In this document: one piece after another, positions 48,970 through 59,995 of the stretch
Layout: the number at the start of each line of letters is the position of its first letter
Numbering within the stretch: the stretch's first letter is position 1
Source of the DNA: Punica granatum
Taxonomy: Eukaryota; Streptophyta; Magnoliopsida; Myrtales; Lythraceae
NCBI RefSeq assembly: GCF_007655135.1
Contig: NC_045127.1
Location: forward strand, 14,517,001-14,581,000
Reading direction: 5' to 3'
Length of the DNA: 64,000 nucleotides
Position numbers and translations under genes: made by a program
Notes under the pieces: generated by a model
Databases searched by the model: none
Seen by the model: the letters and a program-made list of their open reading frames with translations, nothing else
Told to the model about the DNA's origin: nothing

Positions 48970-49758
48970 CTTCTCATTGAAAAGTCCCTGGGAGGCAACA
49001 TCATCATCTTGAAGTTGAGGTCCTCCATTTGGAGGCTCAGCAATGAACCCCTTCATCTTATAACAAAAAGTTATTTTTAGATCTTTCAAGGAGGGAAATC
49101 GAAATGGAGGAGAACTACCATAGAAGAAATACTTCAGGCTTTCAAGAGAAGAAAGCTGCAATGACTGCAGACGGGGAATGATGATTTCATCCATCTGGTC
49201 TGCTTTGTCGTCCCCTCGGGTAACAACCTTCCGCATGCCCTTGCAACTCGTTATTTGCAGAGTCTCCAGTTTCAGAAGAGTTGTCATTGTCGTGAGCGGG
49301 ATGAGATCTGTTAAAAGCTTGCAAGTCCGCACAGTGAGTTCTGTGAGATTCGGAAAACCCACCACAGTTTTGGTTTTGGACACCATCTTGTCGAAGACGA
49401 CGACGCCTTTTAGTATCGGCAACTCAGACAAATACAATTTTTGCAATTCAAAGAGCATTATTGCTGTCGTGCGCTTCACTTTATTATCTGAGTACTCCCG
49501 CCCATTGCCATCAACTTCAAATACAGATTCCAAAAATTCACAATCACTTATCCGGACCTCTTTAAGATTCTGCCACCTCTTCTCTGTTGAAGTTAAAGGA
49601 AAGACCGTGCGAAGCTTCTTGCATTTATAAACCCAGATGGTCTCCAGTTTGCTGAAATTAGATGATGTTTTACTTTCAGGGAGTTTATTATTGTCCCATA
49701 TCTTCTCGAATTCTCCTACCTCGTAGAGCGTCATCCCCATCAACCTCGGGAGGAGAAC
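48970..49758 (-). CDS. Long CNL gene, LRR exon 4
   Basis: 263 codons, from acceptor TTTAAG to donor GAGAAG|GTACG. It starts VLLPRLMGMTLYEVGEFEKIW and ends SQGLFNEK. LRRs include LETIWVYKCKKLRTVF, LKEVRISDCEFLESVF, LTELTVRTCKLLTDLI, LETLQITSCKGMRKVV and LKDLKITFCYKMKGF. It is intact and phase 0 at both ends. Confidence 0.82.
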
Positions 49759-50880
49759 CTTAAAGGAACAGCAAATTTATGGATTGGATGCACACCAAAT
49801 TTAAGAATACTTTTGTTGGCTATGGACAAATATATTAACAAAATAATAACTTACACAGGATAATTTTTTAATCAAGTCACATATATAGTATCGCAATCTA
49901 ACTCGGCTTTATCATTCAAAATAAAGCATCATGAATGTGCAACTCATTGCTTTTATAGTCATCAATATATAAAAGTATTCACATTTGAAGGGACAAATCA
50001 ATAATCAATTTGGCAATGAACGTTAAATTTTGCGAAAATAAACGATCGAATTCATTATGTTTAGCATACTCATGCCTGTAAAGTATTTCCACTATGTAAT
50101 TGTAGATAACAACAAAACCATCAAACGATCTTGGCGATCATGAACTAATAATAAATAAATTAAAAACTAAAAGAAAAGGTACATACAACCTTCGATAACC
50201 TCTAGAGTAAAAGATACGAGAAAATCGTTATTAATGAAATTATAAAGTCAATTTATAATTGAAAAAGTAAGTAGAGAAGTTTAAAAATCATAAATTAGAA
50301 AAATAGAAAAGAAAATATTTGGATAATGAAAAACTGGAGATTAAAAAAAAATTCCTTTCTAATCGATATACAATTTGAGGAGAAGCAGATATTCTTCGAA
50401 AAATAATTTCATTTCTATTTAAGTGAACATATAAATATATGTTTGCAGTCTTTTACTATACCAAAAACTTTTCTTGGAAACTTAAAAAATTTCTCCATAA
50501 AGCCAAGTTTCTCGGGTGCCATTTTTAAATTGAAAATGTTTTTTTCTTTAGAAAGATACCAGGAACCCTAGATCTTATGACTTTTATCTTTGAGGCCTGA
50601 ACGTTTTTTTTTTAGGATGCAACCGTATGTTTGCTTTAAAATTATGATGAAAAAATGCAAAGCTACGCTAATACTCAGAGGAGGTGGAGCTGTCGTCGAA
50701 GGTCATCACCCAAAGCCTAGGGTCACCAGCGACTCTGAGGTAGCCACAACCTTGGGCGTGGGTGTAGTTGTCGCCTACACCGGCCCAAAACATTATATAC
50801 AATACAAGAAATATAGGTTTCGCTGATGTTTTTTTCCGCAACATTTGGAAAAGCATCCCTAGAAAGTGTAAGGTGTGTTG
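49759..50880. other. Intron DNA, no feature seen
   Basis: AT-rich to about 50,580. Then comes a short GC-richer patch (50,680-50,790) whose reading frames carry no recognisable domain. Confidence 0.45.
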
Positions 50881-51790
50881 TTTGAGTCAACACTTTTAAA
50901 AGGCACTACACTGAATCCGTTTCTTCTGACGCTTTTGAAATGATTGAGAAGAAAAGTCACCAAAATCGTTACTATGATGACACTCTCAAGCGTCGCCTAG
51001 ATTATTACTTCCCGACATTATAGGACGTTGCAAAAAAGTTTGAAAGAATTTTTGCTATTGCATTTTTTTTAATGGATAACGCCTTTGGCGACACTTAAAA
51101 AGACGTCGGCAACGGAGTGATTGCTCGACCAGTGGAAAAGCATTGGCTATGTGCTTTTAGGCCAAGCTTCTCAAGGTTTGGCCCATCCAAACCTTTGGAT
51201 GGCGCTTTGAAAGAGCCGGCCCAAGACTGATATGGGTTGACGTAGCAAAGTGTCATCTCGGGGGTGTATTTGCCGATGCTTTTCAAAGCATTGACTCTTG
51301 CAACCTTTGAGCACGCTAGCATTGTCCAAGATTGACAAGGCTATATGCTATTGTCTGGGCTGATGACTCAAAGGGTTGGGCCAGCCCGGGCAAGGCTACG
51401 CGTTAAAGCATCGAGCGGCAAGGCAGACGCTTTGGAGCGTCGGCCCACCCAAGCAAGGCTAATTCTATTGTTTGTCGACCTACCCGAGCAAGCCGACACT
51501 CTAAAGTGTCAGCCCAGCTCGAGCTACACTAAATCTCGTATAGGGCCGACACCTAAATGCGTCGACCTAGCAAGACAAGGGCAATGCTTAATATAAGTGT
51601 TGCCCTTCGTAAAAAATGTCGGCGTATTATTTGCTTCAACTAAAATTTGTTTACGTTGACGGCTTTCTAGAAATGTCGGCGTAGCTACATCGACCGGATG
51701 CTTGCATACACTTTTGGAATTGTCAAGAAAAACGTTTGCAAACTTTTCCCGATGCTCAAAAGCACTGAGAAAACTATAAAGGAAAAAAGT
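50881..51790. mobile_element. CACTA-like subterminal repeat array
   Basis: A stretch of about 900 bp, GC-richer than its surroundings, packed with variants of a short motif on both strands: gacgctttgg, gcgtcggccc, gccgacactctaaagtgtc, atgtcggcgta, gacgcttttgaaa. Dense inverted copies of GACGCTTT/AAAGCGTC-like words are typical of subterminal regions of CACTA elements. A CACTA start (cactacactgaatcc) lies at about 50,905, but no matching TAGTG end was found, so the class is an inference. Confidence 0.45.
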
Positions 51791-51800
51791 TGAGAAAGGA

Positions 51801-52043
51801 TAATGCTATGTTTGGTTTGTAAGTAATATTTAAAAATCAAATTTTGATTTTGAAAAAGTTGTATAAATGATTATGTATGTGGACCACCCTTTGACTTTGT
51901 ATGAGTTTTTTGTTTTGTTATGGAAAAAAGTGATATAAATGAAACCCACCCTTTGTTTGTACGAGTTATTTCATTTTATTATTGGTAGAATTAAATTAAA
52001 AGTGTGATTTTAAAATCACATTAACAAATCAAACAAAGCATTA
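51801..52043. mobile_element. Short MITE, GTTTGGTTT family
   Basis: The ends taatgctatgtttggtttgt and aaatcaaacaaagcattata are inverted relatives. It lies in the intron between LRR exons 3 and 4. Confidence 0.65.
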
Positions 52044-52561
52044 TAGTTTCTCTGTGGTGAGATAACCACATTTTAAAAAGAAAATTTATTTAAAAATGAA
52101 AACTAAAAAAAATGTGATTTATTAAATAATAGCTATAAAAATTCAAATATATTAAAAAATTAATATCTATAAAATATTATTCACGTAATAAAATCTATTT
52201 GGAAAATCTAAAAAATATTACATTGTATTCCCATCTTATAAGAAATTATTCATTTAAAATAATAATCTTATCATATATTAGTTATTTAATCTGAAAATCA
52301 AAAGTTTTTTATTTATTAAACATTCTATAACTAACAACAAAGCATTAGAGAATTAAAAATGCATTCTATTCCACTTTTTTGTGAGATTGCGAAGAATTTT
52401 TGGCTTATTGTTTGCAACCGATTCTTGCTCAATAGTCCGTTTGACCATAATTAGATCATAGAGACCGATGTCTTAATTTGCGCATACATACTTATCCCAA
52501 ATAAATAATAAAAAAAATTTGCACCGAAAAAAGGGAGGGGGGAAGAAGTCTGGCGGCATAC

Positions 52562-53239
52562 CATTCGATTGAAGAAGACTGTCTTCGTTGAATTGACCGC
52601 CTCCTGGTGATGATCTTTCTCTTTCTCCCCACAACACAGAGAGAATCTGAAGGCTGGGTTGCTGAATTCTGCGACTCCATAGCAACAACAACAACAACAA
52701 CAACTGACCCCTCTAATCGAATAGAATTCCTTCAAGTTGGGACACCGCCATATCCACAAGACCTTCAACGATGGGAATTCTTTTATATTGCATGACGACG
52801 CACTTTCCATTTTCCCATCATCTTCGTCCATTATGATTGCCTCCATCTTCTCACAGCCATACAAACTTAATTTTGTCAGTTTCGCCGTTGCTTTAGCCAT
52901 CGATGGGGTAAACAAGTATCTCAACTCATCGCAACTGCTTACTGCCAACTCACTTAAGTTTTGGAATGCCGCTACTTCTCCTCGAGGACACTTGCTCCAT
53001 ATGCAACTCAGTTTCGGCAACAAGACTAGCCTGATCTTGCTCAGCTGAGGGAGGATACCATCATTATACCCACGTTTAGTATTTATCCCTTCAAGATTGA
53101 AGACTTCTGTTAACATATTACACCCAGTAATTTCTAATGATTCCAGACTCTGCAGCTCCATCAACAAATTGGAGTCGAAAACTTTCGAGAGTTGATGACA
53201 GCCAAGAATTTCCAAACTCTGCAACTTGGGCAGCCAAAC
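52562..53239 (-). CDS. Long CNL gene, LRR exon 3
   Basis: 226 codons, from acceptor TGTCAG to donor CGAATG|GTATG. It starts VWLPKLQSLEILGCHQLSKV and ends TVFFNRM, a variant of the FFNEK module end. LRRs include LESLEITGCNMLTEVF, LSELAVSSCDELRYLF, LTKLSLYGCEKMEAII and LKVLWIWRCPNLKEF. An in-frame (CAA)n microsatellite on the plus strand (52,681-52,704) becomes a run of seven cysteines here, an unusual insertion likely to vary in length between alleles. Confidence 0.82.
52681..52704. repeat. In-frame CAA/TTG microsatellite within an LRR exon
   Basis: Seven CAA units. Read on the minus strand in the gene frame they encode consecutive Cys residues just after EFYSIRGVS. Confidence 0.85.
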
Positions 53240-53738
53240 CTGACAAAAACCAAGACAATAATTTATCAGAATATATCATTCATGCAAAATCACCCATAGA
53301 CACTTCCGATTAATTCCAAACAAATTCTTGCCTAAGGTTACAGGTTAAATCCCAATTCCCCGTAAAGTATAAAAGGTATCTCAAGGATTCCCTTGTTGAA
53401 ATCGTTCAAAGTTTTAGTTTTTATTAATTAATTTGGAAACTATTTCTTATAAGATACGGTTTTCTATGGAATTTCTCATGGGACTTTTTTTACTCTGTTG
53501 CAATTGTTAGAAGTTTTAGGCATTTATTTGACTATGCTAAACTTATGCGCAGCATTTTACAATCCTTCTACTATACAATGGGTGGTCTTCGAAAGTGAGT
53601 ATTATACAGAACTTTTTTCTTCTCCAATTTGTAGTAGCGGAGATATAGACAGATGATGTAAAATAGGATATCTATTCTTCAGCATAAGGATCACACAACC
53701 GCGAGAAGAAGAAATTGGAGGTCTGTTAATTTAGTTAC
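53240..53738. other. Intron between LRR exons 2 and 3
   Basis: An AT-rich intron with donor CAACAG|GTAACT and acceptor TGTCAG|GTTTGG, phase 0. Nothing else was seen. Confidence 0.7.
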
Positions 53739-55094
53739 CTGTTGGCCATCCAAGAAAATGTCTGGTGCTATCTCCTGGGGCTTCTGCGGATTTGCTCTGG
53801 TGAAGAATGTTTTGATCTCTGGTAAGTCTCGCAGAGTCAAACGACGTAGATTTGCCAGCTCAACAACCCGTTTTCCCTTATATCCACCCTCTGTCCGTTT
53901 CGTGAATAATGCAGGTATCCTCTTGGTTCTACTTATCTGATCAGACTCCCCGGGCTGTTCAGGGCCTGCAATACGTGGAACACAGAAGAGACTGTTCATC
54001 GTACTATAGCATTCCCAACATCCACTGGCTACCTTCTCCTTATCGTCATCATCTTTGCTCTCATCTGAAACAACCTCTTGCATCATCTTGCATTCAGTCA
54101 CTTCAATCTCTTCGAGCTGTGAAAGGCTTTTCATTGAGGAAAGAGAGAACATGTTTTTCAACTTGCCACACTTTTTGACTTTTATCAATTTCAGTCTACC
54201 AAAAGAAAGGGGTGTGACAGGGCCGTGACAGATCTTCTCCAAATTGTCCAGGTGCTGAAGCAATAAGGACTCTAACATTGTAAAAGCGTCATGAGCTAAC
54301 CACTCTGCTGAGGAGACTATACATTGGAAGGCAGTGCTACTTTCGACACGAAGGTGCTTTAGTTGCATAAAACCTTCTACACATAGCGCGTGAACGCTCA
54401 GACAAGTACCTTCCGATATGCCTTTCAGGTGAAGATCTTGAACCTTCTGCAGGGTAAGCTGAAGCCATTGTTGAGACAGAACATCTGACCTCTCCACCTC
54501 AAGCTTCATGGTCCGTAGCTCTTCATAACTGCCTGACCAATCCCATTTACCACCAACAAGTATTCGATGTCTTTCCAATTTTCCGAACGGCAGGTCCTGA
54601 AGGAGTAACTTGGGATTAGAAACACGCACATCTAGTGTCCTTAGCCGAGGCATGTTGTTTAACTCAGCAAGCCTAGCATTAACTTGCGCTGCATCTCCTT
54701 CACCCTCCCACTGGTCGAAACTTTTTTCGAGATACAAATCCTCCAGTTTGGTCAGTCTTTCCAGTATCCCTGGTTCTATCACTTTTAGCTTCGAGCATTT
54801 GCTCAAATCCAATAGTACCAGATTGGTTAGTCCTCCTAGCTCTTTTGGCAAATGCTCAATCTCAGAACCCATGAAGCTGAGGACTTGCAGTCTCTTTAGC
54901 TTCCCAATGATGCTAATATCCTCTATGACGCAATTGTCCAGACATAATGTTGTCAAATTTTGCAGCAAAAGAACTGATGGAGGTAAGGAGGTAAAGTTTT
55001 CACTCCTAATATCTAAGACTCTAAGCTTCCTCATGCCTTTGAAAAAGAAATTTGGGACTTTGAAACGGTTTCCTGTGAGATGTATCGAAGACAT
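53739..55094 (-). CDS. Long CNL gene, first LRR exon
   Basis: At least 452 codons down to donor CAACAG|GTAACT. Reading starts in MSSIHLTGNRFKVPNFFFKG, which is already inside the first canonical LRRs after the NB-ARC, so the true exon start is probably slightly upstream (an AG acceptor near 55,116 keeps the frame). Canonical LRRs follow: MRKLRVLDIRSENFTSLPPS, LQNLTTLCLDNCVIEDI, LKRLQVLSFMGSEIEHLPKE, LTNLVLLDLSKCSKLKVI. These are the classical LDL-type repeats seen once in each At4g27190-like protein, before the C-x-x-L type repeats. The segment normally linking the NB-ARC to this point is missing. Confidence 0.8.
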
Positions 55095-55997
55095 AGCAAA
55101 ATATAATGTAAAAAATCTGAATATTTATAATATGTGACTTGACAATTTCAACATCAAAAGAATTCTTTGATAATCATGTGTCTTCGTACCTTTGGATATG
55201 GAATTTTGAGCATTGAAGTCATCCCCTGCGTGTGAGTTATAAATAGTAGCATGAGGATAGGAATTAGACGAATGTATCTTATATATAAATTACGTTTTAT
55301 AACAGTTCAGAAATATGCATAGTAAAGTTGAAAAACAAAAGCAAAAAGGCATCACATTCTATCCCGAGCATTGGGCTCCGTGACTAGTAACAATATATCG
55401 CATGCTCATTTTCATCGACTATGGATATCCCCATTGCAGAATGTAGGTGATAAAATTGGGTAAACATCTCCCTCCCCATTTTCTTCTTCGTCCTATTAAA
55501 TAATATTAAATAAAAATGGAAGAGGCATTGTGAAAATAATTTACAGAATATAGTGGGCTTCTTTAAACAAATACAAACTTTGTAGCTACCGGGCCGGGCT
55601 TTCTGCAACATGGGCATGTAAAAGGCCCAATTAGAAGCCTAGTTGGGCCCAACCTCTAAAAAGGCCGATTATTTCCAATCCCATGGAGCCGTAGGAGCTG
55701 CCGATGATCCAACGGCTCTGATCCCCCAAATTTCAAAATTGAACGCCAGTTTGCTTTGGAAACTGCAAGCTGAAGCATTAGATGAATTTTGCTTTCTTTA
55801 TAAGTAAAAAAAGATTTTGTATATGTAACCGGGAAAAAAAAAACCATGTGTGACCAAAAAAAAAAAAAGAGAAAAATTGTATTGAACCTGTGATTTACTG
55901 ATATGATATTGTGATGGATATTTTAATATAATATGAAATGAATAGAAGGATTGCATTTTCATGCTATTTGAACACAAAATTTCTTTGTTTGAGTCTG
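55095..55997. other. Unresolved junction between NB-ARC and LRR exons
   Basis: AT-rich. A small minus-strand candidate exon at about 55,191-55,226 lies between ACGCAG and GTACGA and could read DDFNAQNSISK. I found no sequence matching the usual linker that precedes the first LRR in this family. Confidence 0.4.
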
Positions 55998-56340
55998 TTG
56001 GAATTTTGAAAATATAAAAATAAAATTCAATTGACAAGAATTTAGATGAATACTGATGTCTGGAGTCAATAAGATACTAGAAACTAAAAAAAAAAAAAAA
56101 AGGGTACAAGATTTGCATTGGGGATTCGAAATCGGGCCAAAATCAACAAGATTTGGCAATAATTCAATTGGAAGGAATAAGTTTATCAAAATAATTTATT
56201 TCAATTCTAATATGTTCAAACAAGATCATTTAGTTCATTTCAAGTAAATTAATTGGTATTCCAAACAACATAATTCATTTATAATTGAATGAATTGAAAT
56301 CAATTGAATACAAACACATTTCACCAAGAATCGATTCCAA
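55998..56340. mobile_element. MITE, TTGGAAT family, copy 2, abutting the NB-ARC exon
   Basis: It starts ttggaattttgaaaatata and ends aatcgattccaa, so the ends are inverted. The interior shares gggccaaaatcaacaagatt and ccaaacaacataattcattt with the element at 31,372-31,734. Its right end touches the last readable codons of the NB-ARC exon. Confidence 0.65.
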
Positions 56341-57834
56341 AACGGGGTGTCAGAGAACATCCTTGGGCATTGGCGTAATCTCCCGCATGTGAAATAAAGG
56401 TGCTGAACACCAAATGACCGCCATCTTTATTTGCGATTTTTGTTGAAAATTCACGAAACACGTCGTGGATTTTGACATGATCGTTGTCATCACCTTGGAG
56501 CAGCAGTGACGAGGCTTTAAGCTTCGAAGTGATTCAACCATTTCTCTCCTAGCTCTTTCCACGACATTGGTGCCATCAAATGAGCGCAAGCCTATCCTGT
56601 ACTTGAGCAGGTTGCGTACTGGGATGTTCTGGTTTCCCATGAGACCGCAAAGTAGGAACAACTCCTTGTACTTCTCTTCTTCTAAAGACTGGTAACTCAA
56701 CTCCGGGGCCGAGTAACCAGCTTCTGATTTGTTAATGTGCTCGACTGCTTCTTCCCAAGTAGAGATAACCTTGTTCTTCAACATCGTTGCGAGCAGCACG
56801 ATAAAGAGAGGCAAGCCTTCAACCTTCTTGACTAAGTTAGCTGCCAGAGTATCCGTTTTAGGGTCCCCAAATTCGTTACCTGCTATCTCAGCAAACAACT
56901 TTGCTGTTTCCACCGGACTCAAGTGAGTAAGATGGAGGTTTGGTCGGCAACCCATTTTGTTGGCCAGCAGATCTTGATTTCGGGAGGTGAGCAGCAACTT
57001 CACTTCCACATTCTGGTAGCTATCTTCAATCCCGATCCGCTTCAAGTGAAGCTCCTCCCATAGATCATCAAGGATAATGAAGGCCTTCCTCTTTCCAGAA
57101 CCCCTCCCACCATCTTTCTTGTCCAGCTTGCCCAATATGTTGTCGATTTCCGCTCCGATTACCTTAATGTTTGGGTTCTTTGATATGAGCTTCCTTATGA
57201 CTTCATCAAACCTGTTCGACTCCTTGGCCTTACTTTCGACCTCATCCAGAAGGGTGGTCTTGCCAACACCACCCATTCCGTGGACACCGATCCTCCTGAC
57301 ATTATTATCCTCCAGAGCTTCCATGATCTTGCGCAGGATCAAATCCCTGGAACCGAGGCGAATGCGGGGCTGGGCAGATGTCCCTGAAGAGGATGAAGGC
57401 AGGGTTGCTGCAGCTTCTGCGGTTTGTGCGTCATGGTAGGAGATCGGGTTGAACTTATCCACCTTCTCACAGTGTTTTCGAATGGCGTCAGCGACTTTCC
57501 TTGCCTTCCTGCCCAGTTGATGGCGGGCAACCGGATTCGGAATGAAGTGCAAGCAGCTCTTTATGCTCTCGACATCCGCAATCACCTCCCCTGCACGTTT
57601 TGTCAGCTCATCATTCTCATTACGCCACGATTGAACATCACCGTGGATCCTCTCCCCTTTGAGAGTAGCCTCTTCAACGTCACGCTCAACCCTTCGTCTA
57701 GCATTCGCCAGATTGCGATAGCACTCTTGGAGCTCATCAACATGGGTCTTGTAGCAGAGTATATACCTAAGTTGAAGGCATACAGGATCTACTGACAACC
57801 TGATAACTTCAGCAACAAGAGGTGAAGGATCCAT
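56341..57834 (-). CDS. Long CNL gene, CC-NB-ARC exon (frameshifted)
   Basis: The first exon of an intracellular immune receptor that works as a nucleotide-dependent switch. The ATG at 57,834 opens MDPSPLVAEVIRLSVDPVC, followed by a coiled-coil region (residues 25-125), with no TIR domain. NB-ARC motifs: P-loop GMGGVGKTT (186-194), RNBS-A FDEVIRKLISKNPN (209-222), kinase 2 FIILDDLW (252-259), RNBS-B KLLLTSRN (279-286), GLPL (340-343), RNBS-D ELFLLCGLMG...YRIGLRSF (391-419). After residue 440 (about 56,516) the frame is wrong. Restoring one base in an A run of the minus strand would let the -1 frame continue with ASSLLL and KIHDVFREFSTKIA, the HD (MHD-equivalent) motif with Ile in place of Met, up to the MITE at 56,340. 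As given, translation runs into unrelated residues and stops at 56,350. The type is RPS2/At4g27190-like. Confidence 0.88.
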
Positions 57835-58136
57835 TTCCTTTCTCTTCTATTCCAGTTTAATCGGCAAATGATGGTTTCGACCGTAACGAGAGCAGAAAGT
57901 GGAAATATGGCAGAAGAAATAATTGATGGAGAAGGCAGATAGGGTAGGGACTGGAGAGGGTGAGCTGAACTGAAGTAGAGGAAGAAAGAAGCAATGGACA
58001 AAGAGAGTAATAATTAACGGAGCCGAGGATGGATTTTTTTTTCTCTTTCTTTTTTTTTTAGTATTACGAGAAAGATCTGTAAATCTTAATAAAAGGAAAA
58101 TAAAAAGTTTAATTCACCGGCAAAAATAAAAAGTTA
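57835..58136. other. 5' flank of the CNL gene
   Basis: The 5' leader of the minus-strand gene and its upstream DNA, with purine-rich and T-rich runs. No TATA box could be assigned confidently. Confidence 0.4.
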
Positions 58137-58689
58137 ATGCGTTTGGATTTAGAGTTGAGTTGAGTTGAGTTTTGGTTTTAATTGGTTTGTAATGATTGTA
58201 TTGTTGAATTATGAGAAAAAAGTGTGAAAAGGTAATAAATAATTGAGAGAAAATAATGATTAAATGATCATTGTGTTGTTGAATTGTGAAAAGTAATGAA
58301 AGGGAAGGGAATTTAATATTAAAATTGAAGGAAAGAGGGAAAAAAAATTTTAAAAAAAGAAAAAAAAGGAAGAGAGGACGGGGAATTGAAGAGCAGGGAA
58401 TTGAATTCAAAAGTTTTTAAAAAAACAAACACCCGGCACGGGCGGCAAAGGGAACAGCACAATCAGGACTTTTGGATTTTTAAAAGGTTTTTAACTAGGC
58501 AATAATTTTTAATAGGAAATTCGCTTAACGATTGGACTTTTTACAAGGCAACAACAAAATAAAGGACTTAATCAGACGGGCGCTAAATTATTAGGACTTT
58601 TTTCACACTTATTCTCATAATTTAACAATACAATCATTACAAATCAATTAAAACTAAAACTCAACTCAACTATAAATTCAAACGCACTC
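58137..58689. mobile_element. MITE with ~100-bp inverted arms
   Basis: The arms start tgcgtttggatttagagttg (left) and end actataaattcaaacgcac (right). Both continue inward through ttgtaatgattgtattgtt and a gagaaaaaagtgtgaaaa block in opposite orientation. It belongs with the GTTTG-type MITEs elsewhere in this window and lies about 300 bp upstream of the CNL start codon. Confidence 0.75.
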
Positions 58690-58697
58690 TAAAACTC

Positions 58698-58857
58698 AAA
58701 TATGGAATCACTTCACTATGGCTCTTTCCTCCAATCTCCCCGTTCTTAGATTCACACTACCGGATGTCAACCCAAAATTTACCATGGTGTTGCTAAATCA
58801 TATGTAATTAAGACCATATAAACACAAAACTTACATTGATCTTGACAAATACAAAAT
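58698..58857. repeat. Third partial copy of the long inverted-repeat arm
   Basis: tatggaatcacttcactatg, cacactaccggatgtcaacc and ttacattgatcttgacaaat match 62,999-63,150 in the same orientation and 61,484-61,640 in the opposite one. Confidence 0.75.
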
Positions 58858-58913
58858 CGCACAGTGGAGTCTAAAAGTTGTGCGACCTTTCCCCAGACAA
58901 AAATGGCAGAGAA

Positions 58914-59150
58914 CCTTTACTTTAAACATAAAAAAATGAAAAGCAAAATTAAAACCCCAACGGGCCAAAAAAAAGAGAAGTATGAAGAAAGCTGCAGACT
59001 GCCTCTCTGCTTCATTTCTGTTCTCTTCAAAGGAGGAACTGTGCACCCGTTAGAGGCCGCTCCATCACTTCCGATTTCGCTGCTCCGCAAGACCAATCGC
59101 ATCTCCACTGGTGCGCCCGTACGGACACTGCTCATCCCTTCCGTAACCTC
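58914..59150 (-). pseudogene. Orphan GC-richer segment with a hydrophobic C-terminus
   Basis: A minus-strand frame from an AG site near 59,146 reads EGMSSVRTGAPVEMRLVLRS, a Gly/Ser-rich stretch, then a hydrophobic end (FFWPVGVLILLFIFLCLK) and a stop. It could be a last exon of a tail-anchored protein captured or left behind among repeats. I do not recognise the family, and there is no upstream exon in sight. Confidence 0.25.
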
Positions 59151-59289
59151 AGATGTATTTCAATTAAATATATATGAGAGTGTTTAATGTAAAAAAGTAC
59201 CGGTGTTTGAATATATTAATTTGTTGTCTAGAACTTTTGATGGAATGCTGCTCGCTCCATGTCTAACGCGTGAGAAAATGCTTCAATAA

Positions 59290-59480
59290 TATGTATATGT
59301 GCTTATATATTTATGTGTGTATCCGTATAAGTGGATATGTATTTTATATTTGTGTGTATGTATATACGTTGATATATCAATAGGTGAGAATATGCTGGCG
59401 TGCTTATATATTTATATATGTTGGTATTTGTATATGTGGATATATATTTATATATGTATGTATAAGTACATGGGGATATA
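59290..59480. repeat. Degenerate tandem repeat of TATATG/TGTG type
   Basis: About two loosely similar units of roughly 95 bp share gcttatatatttat and gtggatat. The open frame across it is a low-complexity artefact rich in Y, I and C. Confidence 0.5.
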
Positions 59481-59721
59481 AAATTAGGTGTAAGAATTTA
59501 TTATTTAAAAGTTTATTGTATAATGTTCAGAAACTACGTGAGGAAAAATTTAATAATATAAAAAAAATAAAATATAAAAAAAAAAATAAAATAGTAAAAA
59601 TTATAACGTTGAATTTGTGAATGAATTGAGTCGAGTTGAATTAAATAAAGTAATGATTTTATTTTAAACAAGAGGTCAAGCTAAAGGATTTCTCCTGCTT
59701 CAGGAGCGTAATAAAAAAATC

Positions 59722-59993
59722 TTAGTATCATTTAAGAGATTTGTGAGATTTTTGTGGGAATTGACTCCAAATTTTTGTAATTGGACCACTATATTTAGAA
59801 AAATTCTCTCACGGTACATAGTTGGCAATACTTTTTAAATTTATTTAATTGATATTTAAATACTTCCAAAAAAGTGTGATGAAAAAGGTAAATTGAATCT
59901 ATTTTATTATAAAATCCTCTCTCCTGCATGGAAAAATTACAAAAACTTAGGGCCAATTCCAAAAAAATCCCACAAATCTCTTAAATGATACTA
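59722..59993. mobile_element. MITE with ~60-bp TIRs
   Basis: The left end tagtatcatttaagagattt and right end aaatctcttaaatgatacta are exact inverted copies over 20 bases. The similarity continues inward (gtgagatttttgtgggaatt versus its reversed relative) for about 60 bp. Total length is 272 bp. Confidence 0.75.
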
Positions 59994-59995
59994 AT

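Larger units (their letters stand above)
37918..57834 (-). other. Full span of the long CNL gene
   Basis: The proposed exon order on the minus strand is: CC-NB-ARC 57834-56341; LRR 55094(or slightly upstream)-53739; 53239-52562; 49758-48970; 48815-48213; 47225-45579; 41120-40626; 40377-39613; 39182-38421; tail 38329-38287 and 37970-37918. All LRR junctions are phase 0 with GT..AG signals, giving about 2,400 codons after the NB-ARC. This is far longer than an ordinary CNL of 900-1,300 residues, but such expanded LRR regions are known in woody-dicot At4g27190-like genes. The join between the first two exons is unresolved. Confidence 0.6.

Noticed and set aside
59299..59481. Tyr/Ile/Cys-rich open frame
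   Set aside because: It is produced by a TATATG/TGTG repeat; no real protein composition.
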